A stretch of DNA of 9,962 bases from Idiomarina sp. UBA6142 (GTDB taxonomy: Bacteria > Pseudomonadota > Gammaproteobacteria > Enterobacterales > Alteromonadaceae), in NCBI GenBank assembly GCA_002423905.1, contig DIVC01000073.1, positions 5,709-15,670 on the forward strand, written 5' to 3'. The notes beneath the pieces were generated by a model. The model had not been told where the DNA came from. It did no database searches and saw only the letters and a program-made list of their open reading frames with translations. The stretch's first letter is position 1. Each line of letters begins with the position of its first letter. Of this stretch, positions 8,295 to 9,962 are shown in pieces. The position numbers and the translations under genes are program-made.

Positions 8295-8323
8295 AAAAAG
8301 GTGCGCCGTAGCGCACCTTTTTT
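8295..8323 (-). terminator. Intrinsic terminator of fabB, with a cUACGg tetraloop
   Basis: A perfect 7-bp GC-rich stem (8300-8306 with 8311-8317) is flanked by five A and six T residues, so the stem can extend to 12 bp. On the minus strand the RNA reads GGUGCGC-UACG-GCGCACC followed by UUUUUG. The loop UACG closed by C-G fits the very stable cUNCGg tetraloop class. On the plus strand the loop would be CGUA, so the loop favours use by fabB, although the flanking A and T runs would allow function both ways. It separates fabB from pdxB. Confidence 0.9.
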
Positions 8324-8324
8324 A

Positions 8325-8341
8325 TGGTCATTGAATGGCCA
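8325..8341 (-). repeat. Small hairpin between the fabB stop and its terminator
   Basis: TGGTCAT (8325-8331) and ATGGCCA (8335-8341) can pair over seven positions with one G-T wobble around a three-base loop. It lies in the 3' untranslated part of fabB mRNA, directly ahead of the main terminator. It could stabilise the 3' end or be chance. Confidence 0.35.
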
Positions 8342-8353
8342 ACCAGCAGCAGC

Positions 8354-9568
8354 TTAGGCGCTATATTTGCGCATAACTAAGGTGGCGTTGGTGCCACCAA
8401 AACCAAAACTGTTAGACATCACCGTAGTCAAGTTGGCTGGAGTCATTTGCGTGACCACATTCATACCAACCGCGGCATCGTCTAGCGTTTCGACGTTAAT
8501 CGACGGTGCCACGAAACCGTGCTGCAACATTAGCAAACTAAATATTGCCTCATGCACACCAGCCGCACCTAAAGCATGACCAGTCATCGCTTTGGTCGCA
8601 CTGATCATCGGCGGTTGTTCACCAAACACTGCGCGGACTGCCTCCAGTTCCTTGACATCACCAACTGGGGTGCTGGTCCCGTGCGTGTTTAAGTAGTCAA
8701 TTGGCGTGTCAACCGTCGACAAGGCCATTTGCATACAACGCATAGCACCCTCACCCGATGGTGCTACCATGTCATAGCCGTCTGAAGTCGCACCGTAACC
8801 GACAATTTCAGCGTAAATGTGGGCGCCACGCGCCAACGCTGTTTCTAGCTCTTCAATGACGAGAATACCGCCACCACCAGCCGGCACGAAGCCATCACGG
8901 TTGGCATCATAGGTACGCGAGGCTTTGCTCGGTGTATCGTTGTACTTGGTGCTCAAGGCACCCATGGCATCAAATTCCATGCCTAGTGTCCAGTGTAACT
9001 CTTCACCACCACCGGCAAACACGCGATCTTGTTTGCCTAACTGAATGAGTTCCATAGCATGGCCAATACAATGTGCCGACGTAGCACAGGCGGAACTAAT
9101 CGAATAGTTCACCCCTTTTATTTGGAATGGTGTGGCTAAACATGCCGAAGTGGTCGACGCCATACAACGTGGCACCATATAAGGACCAACACGCTTCACC
9201 CCTTTCTCACGGCAAATATCAGCTGCCGCCACTTGGTGTTCGCCTGACGCGCCCCCTGAGCCAACCACTAAGCCCGTGCGAATATTCGACACTTGCTCAT
9301 CAGTCAGGCCAGCATCTTCAATGGCCTGCGCCATGGCTAAATACGCATAAGCCGCAGCACTACCCATAAACCGCAGAGCTTTACGGTCGATGTGCTCTTC
9401 AGGGTTAATCCGCACTGGGCCCCACACTTGGCAGCGCAGCCCCATATCGGCAAATTCTTGCGAAAACTCGATGCCCGAACGCCCCTGTTGAAGCGATTCC
9501 AACACCTCTTGTTTGTTCACGCCGATACTGGACACAATGCCCATACCGGTAATCACTGCTCTTCTCAT
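8354..9568 (-). CDS. fabB: 3-oxoacyl-[ACP] synthase I (beta-ketoacyl-ACP synthase I)
   Basis: FabB condenses malonyl-ACP with acyl-ACP in fatty acid elongation. In gammaproteobacteria it is the synthase that extends the cis-3-decenoyl intermediate made by FabA, and is therefore needed for unsaturated fatty acids. The 404-residue thiolase-fold protein has the Cys-His-His triad C161 (SSACATSAH), H296 ([11 protein letters not shown]) and H331 ([12 protein letters not shown]), each two positions earlier than in E. coli FabB (163/298/333), and the conserved lysine K326. The C-terminal [10 protein letters not shown] (386-395) is intact. The start [16 protein letters not shown] matches E. coli and has AGGA 7 nt upstream (complement of 9576-9579). 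It is a single-gene unit by layout: divergent from mnmC, with its own terminator. The same fabB/mnmC divergent pair is found in E. coli. A FadR-like half-site upstream is described separately. Confidence 0.98.
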   Translation of the reverse strand: MRRAVITGMGIVSSIGVNKQEVLESLQQGRSGIEFSQEFADMGLRCQVWGPVRINPEEHIDRKALRFMGSAAAYAYLAMAQAIEDAGLTDEQVSNIRTGLVVGSGGASGEHQVAAADICREKGVKRVGPYMVPRCMASTTSACLATPFQIKGVNYSISSACATSAHCIGHAMELIQLGKQDRVFAGGGEELHWTLGMEFDAMGALSTKYNDTPSKASRTYDANRDGFVPAGGGGILVIEELETALARGAHIYAEIVGYGATSDGYDMVAPSGEGAMRCMQMALSTVDTPIDYLNTHGTSTPVGDVKELEAVRAVFGEQPPMISATKAMTGHALGAAGVHEAIFSLLMLQHGFVAPSINVETLDDAAVGMNVVTQMTPANLTTVMSNSFGFGGTNATLVMRKYSA

Positions 9569-9599
9569 ACTAGTTTCCTGTCTTGCTGAGCGCTGCTGT

Positions 9600-9635
9600 A
9601 TGGTAGCCCAGATCGGTAAAAAAGTGGTCTGCTTT
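9600..9635 (-). promoter_or_regulatory. Possible fabB promoter with a FadR-like half-site
   Basis: A TACCAT hexamer (complement of 9600-9605), four of six matches to TATAAT, lies about 30 nt before the fabB start but lacks a fair -35 element at normal spacing. About 37 nt before the start point this would imply is TGGTCTG (9625-9631), matching the left half of the FadR core TGGTCNGACC; the other half is not conserved. E. coli fabB is activated by FadR bound near position -40, so placement and the missing -35 would fit an activator-dependent promoter. This is inference from a half-site. Confidence 0.25.
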
Positions 9636-9663
9636 CAAGCTTTTTAACAAAAAATGTTACACT
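9634..9663 (+). promoter_or_regulatory. Candidate extended -10 promoter for mnmC
   Basis: The plus strand reads TGTTACACT (9655-9663): a TG-n extension and TACACT, four of six matches to TATAAT. A weak -35, TTCAAG (9634-9639), lies 18 nt upstream of the hexamer. Transcription would start near 9670, giving a leader of about 25 nt before the mnmC ATG. The inverted repeat at 9645-9659 overlaps the extension and the first bases of the -10. Confidence 0.4.
9645..9659. repeat. Inverted repeat TAACA-A5-TGTTA in the fabB-mnmC divergent region
   Basis: A perfect 5-bp dyad, TAACA (9645-9649) and TGTTA (9655-9659), is separated by five A residues. It overlaps the candidate mnmC -10 element and lies about 80 bp upstream of the fabB start. 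The size and position would suit an operator. It is short and AT-rich, so chance is a real alternative. I cannot assign a regulator. Confidence 0.4.
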
Positions 9664-9695
9664 ATGGCGCATCATACTGATGAAATACCAGCGAG

Positions 9696-9962
9696 ATGCC
9701 TGCTGTGAACAAACCAACCCCAGCAACGGTCACATTTAATGCCTATGGCGCACCGGTGGCGACTGAGTTCGATGATATTTACTTCGCCAATGCCGCTGGT
9801 TTAGCGGAAAGCCGCTACATATTCTTACAACAGAATGATCTTAGCACACGCTGGCAACAGCGCCCATCGCAACCTTTTGTCATTGCCGAGAGCGGTTTTG
9901 GCACCGGTCTTAACCTACTGGCGACCTGGCAATTGCTGCGGCAACAGGGCCACGCAGACCTC
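9696..9962 (+). CDS. mnmC: Bifunctional tRNA 5-methylaminomethyl-2-thiouridine biosynthesis protein, N-terminal part
   Basis: MnmC completes the mnm5s2U34 wobble modification. Its C-terminal FAD oxidase domain converts cmnm5 to nm5, and its N-terminal SAM-dependent methyltransferase domain makes mnm5. Only 89 codons are present before the right edge, all from the methyltransferase domain. [21 protein letters not shown] (in part 10-30), [10 protein letters not shown] (35-44) and especially the SAM-binding [12 protein letters not shown] (64-75) match the E. coli protein. The ATG at 9696 has no good ribosome site. The in-frame GTG at 9705, with GCGAG about 9 nt upstream, gives an N-terminus closer in length to E. 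coli MnmC and is a real alternative. The gene is divergent from fabB with 127 bp between starts. The oxidase domain and 3' end lie outside the window. Confidence 0.94.
   Translation, partial: MPAVNKPTPATVTFNAYGAPVATEFDDIYFANAAGLAESRYIFLQQNDLSTRWQQRPSQPFVIAESGFGTGLNLLATWQLLRQQGHADL

Noticed and set aside
1..9962. A search by eye for an undescribed system, mobile element, CRISPR array, tRNA, rRNA or riboswitch.
   Set aside because: All long open frames on the coding strands match known housekeeping families in conserved order, gaps are short, and no direct-repeat arrays, transposase motifs or structured RNA signatures were seen.

Overview
This window is a conserved chromosomal housekeeping block from a gammaproteobacterium. 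Gene order, protein sequences and a base composition near half GC (judged by eye) suggest an Alteromonadales-like organism (Shewanella/Idiomarina/Alteromonas group). That placement is inferred from synteny and was not tested by a search. The order matches the Escherichia coli fabB-pdxB-usg-truA-dedA-accD-folC-dedD-cvpA-purF neighbourhood with three differences. A full aspartate-semialdehyde dehydrogenase gene (asd) sits where E. coli has usg, a fimV/hubP gene lies between asd and truA, and dedA is missing between truA and accD.

Layout: all genes but one are on the minus strand and are transcribed from high to low coordinates. At the right edge, the first 89 codons of mnmC run on the plus strand, divergent from fabB (8354-9568). 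fabB is followed by a strong intrinsic terminator (8295-8323). Next come pdxB (7115-8245) and asd (6115-7131), which overlap by 17 bp. After a 55-bp gap come fimV (4452-6059) and truA (3661-4455), which overlap by 4 bp. A 132-bp leader with a candidate extended -10 promoter precedes accD (2665-3528), which shares one base with folC (1382-2665). Then come dedD (830-1369), cvpA (258-749) and the first 80 codons of purF (1-242). The longest gene-free stretch is the 127-bp fabB-mnmC divergent region, so no gap exceeds 300 bases.

The genes serve basic metabolism and cell organisation: fatty acid synthesis (FabB, AccD), folate (FolC), pyridoxal phosphate (PdxB), the aspartate family of amino acids (Asd), purines (PurF), tRNA modification (TruA, MnmC), cell-envelope and division proteins (DedD, CvpA), and a polar landmark protein (FimV/HubP). 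Overlapping or closely spaced start and stop codons indicate translational coupling in the accD-folC-dedD and fimV-truA segments.

I found no mobile element, CRISPR array, RNA gene, toxin or defence locus, and nothing that looks like an undescribed system. The items most worth a second look are regulatory (the fabB-mnmC intergenic region) and structural (a compact FimV, and the asd/dedA rearrangements relative to E. coli).
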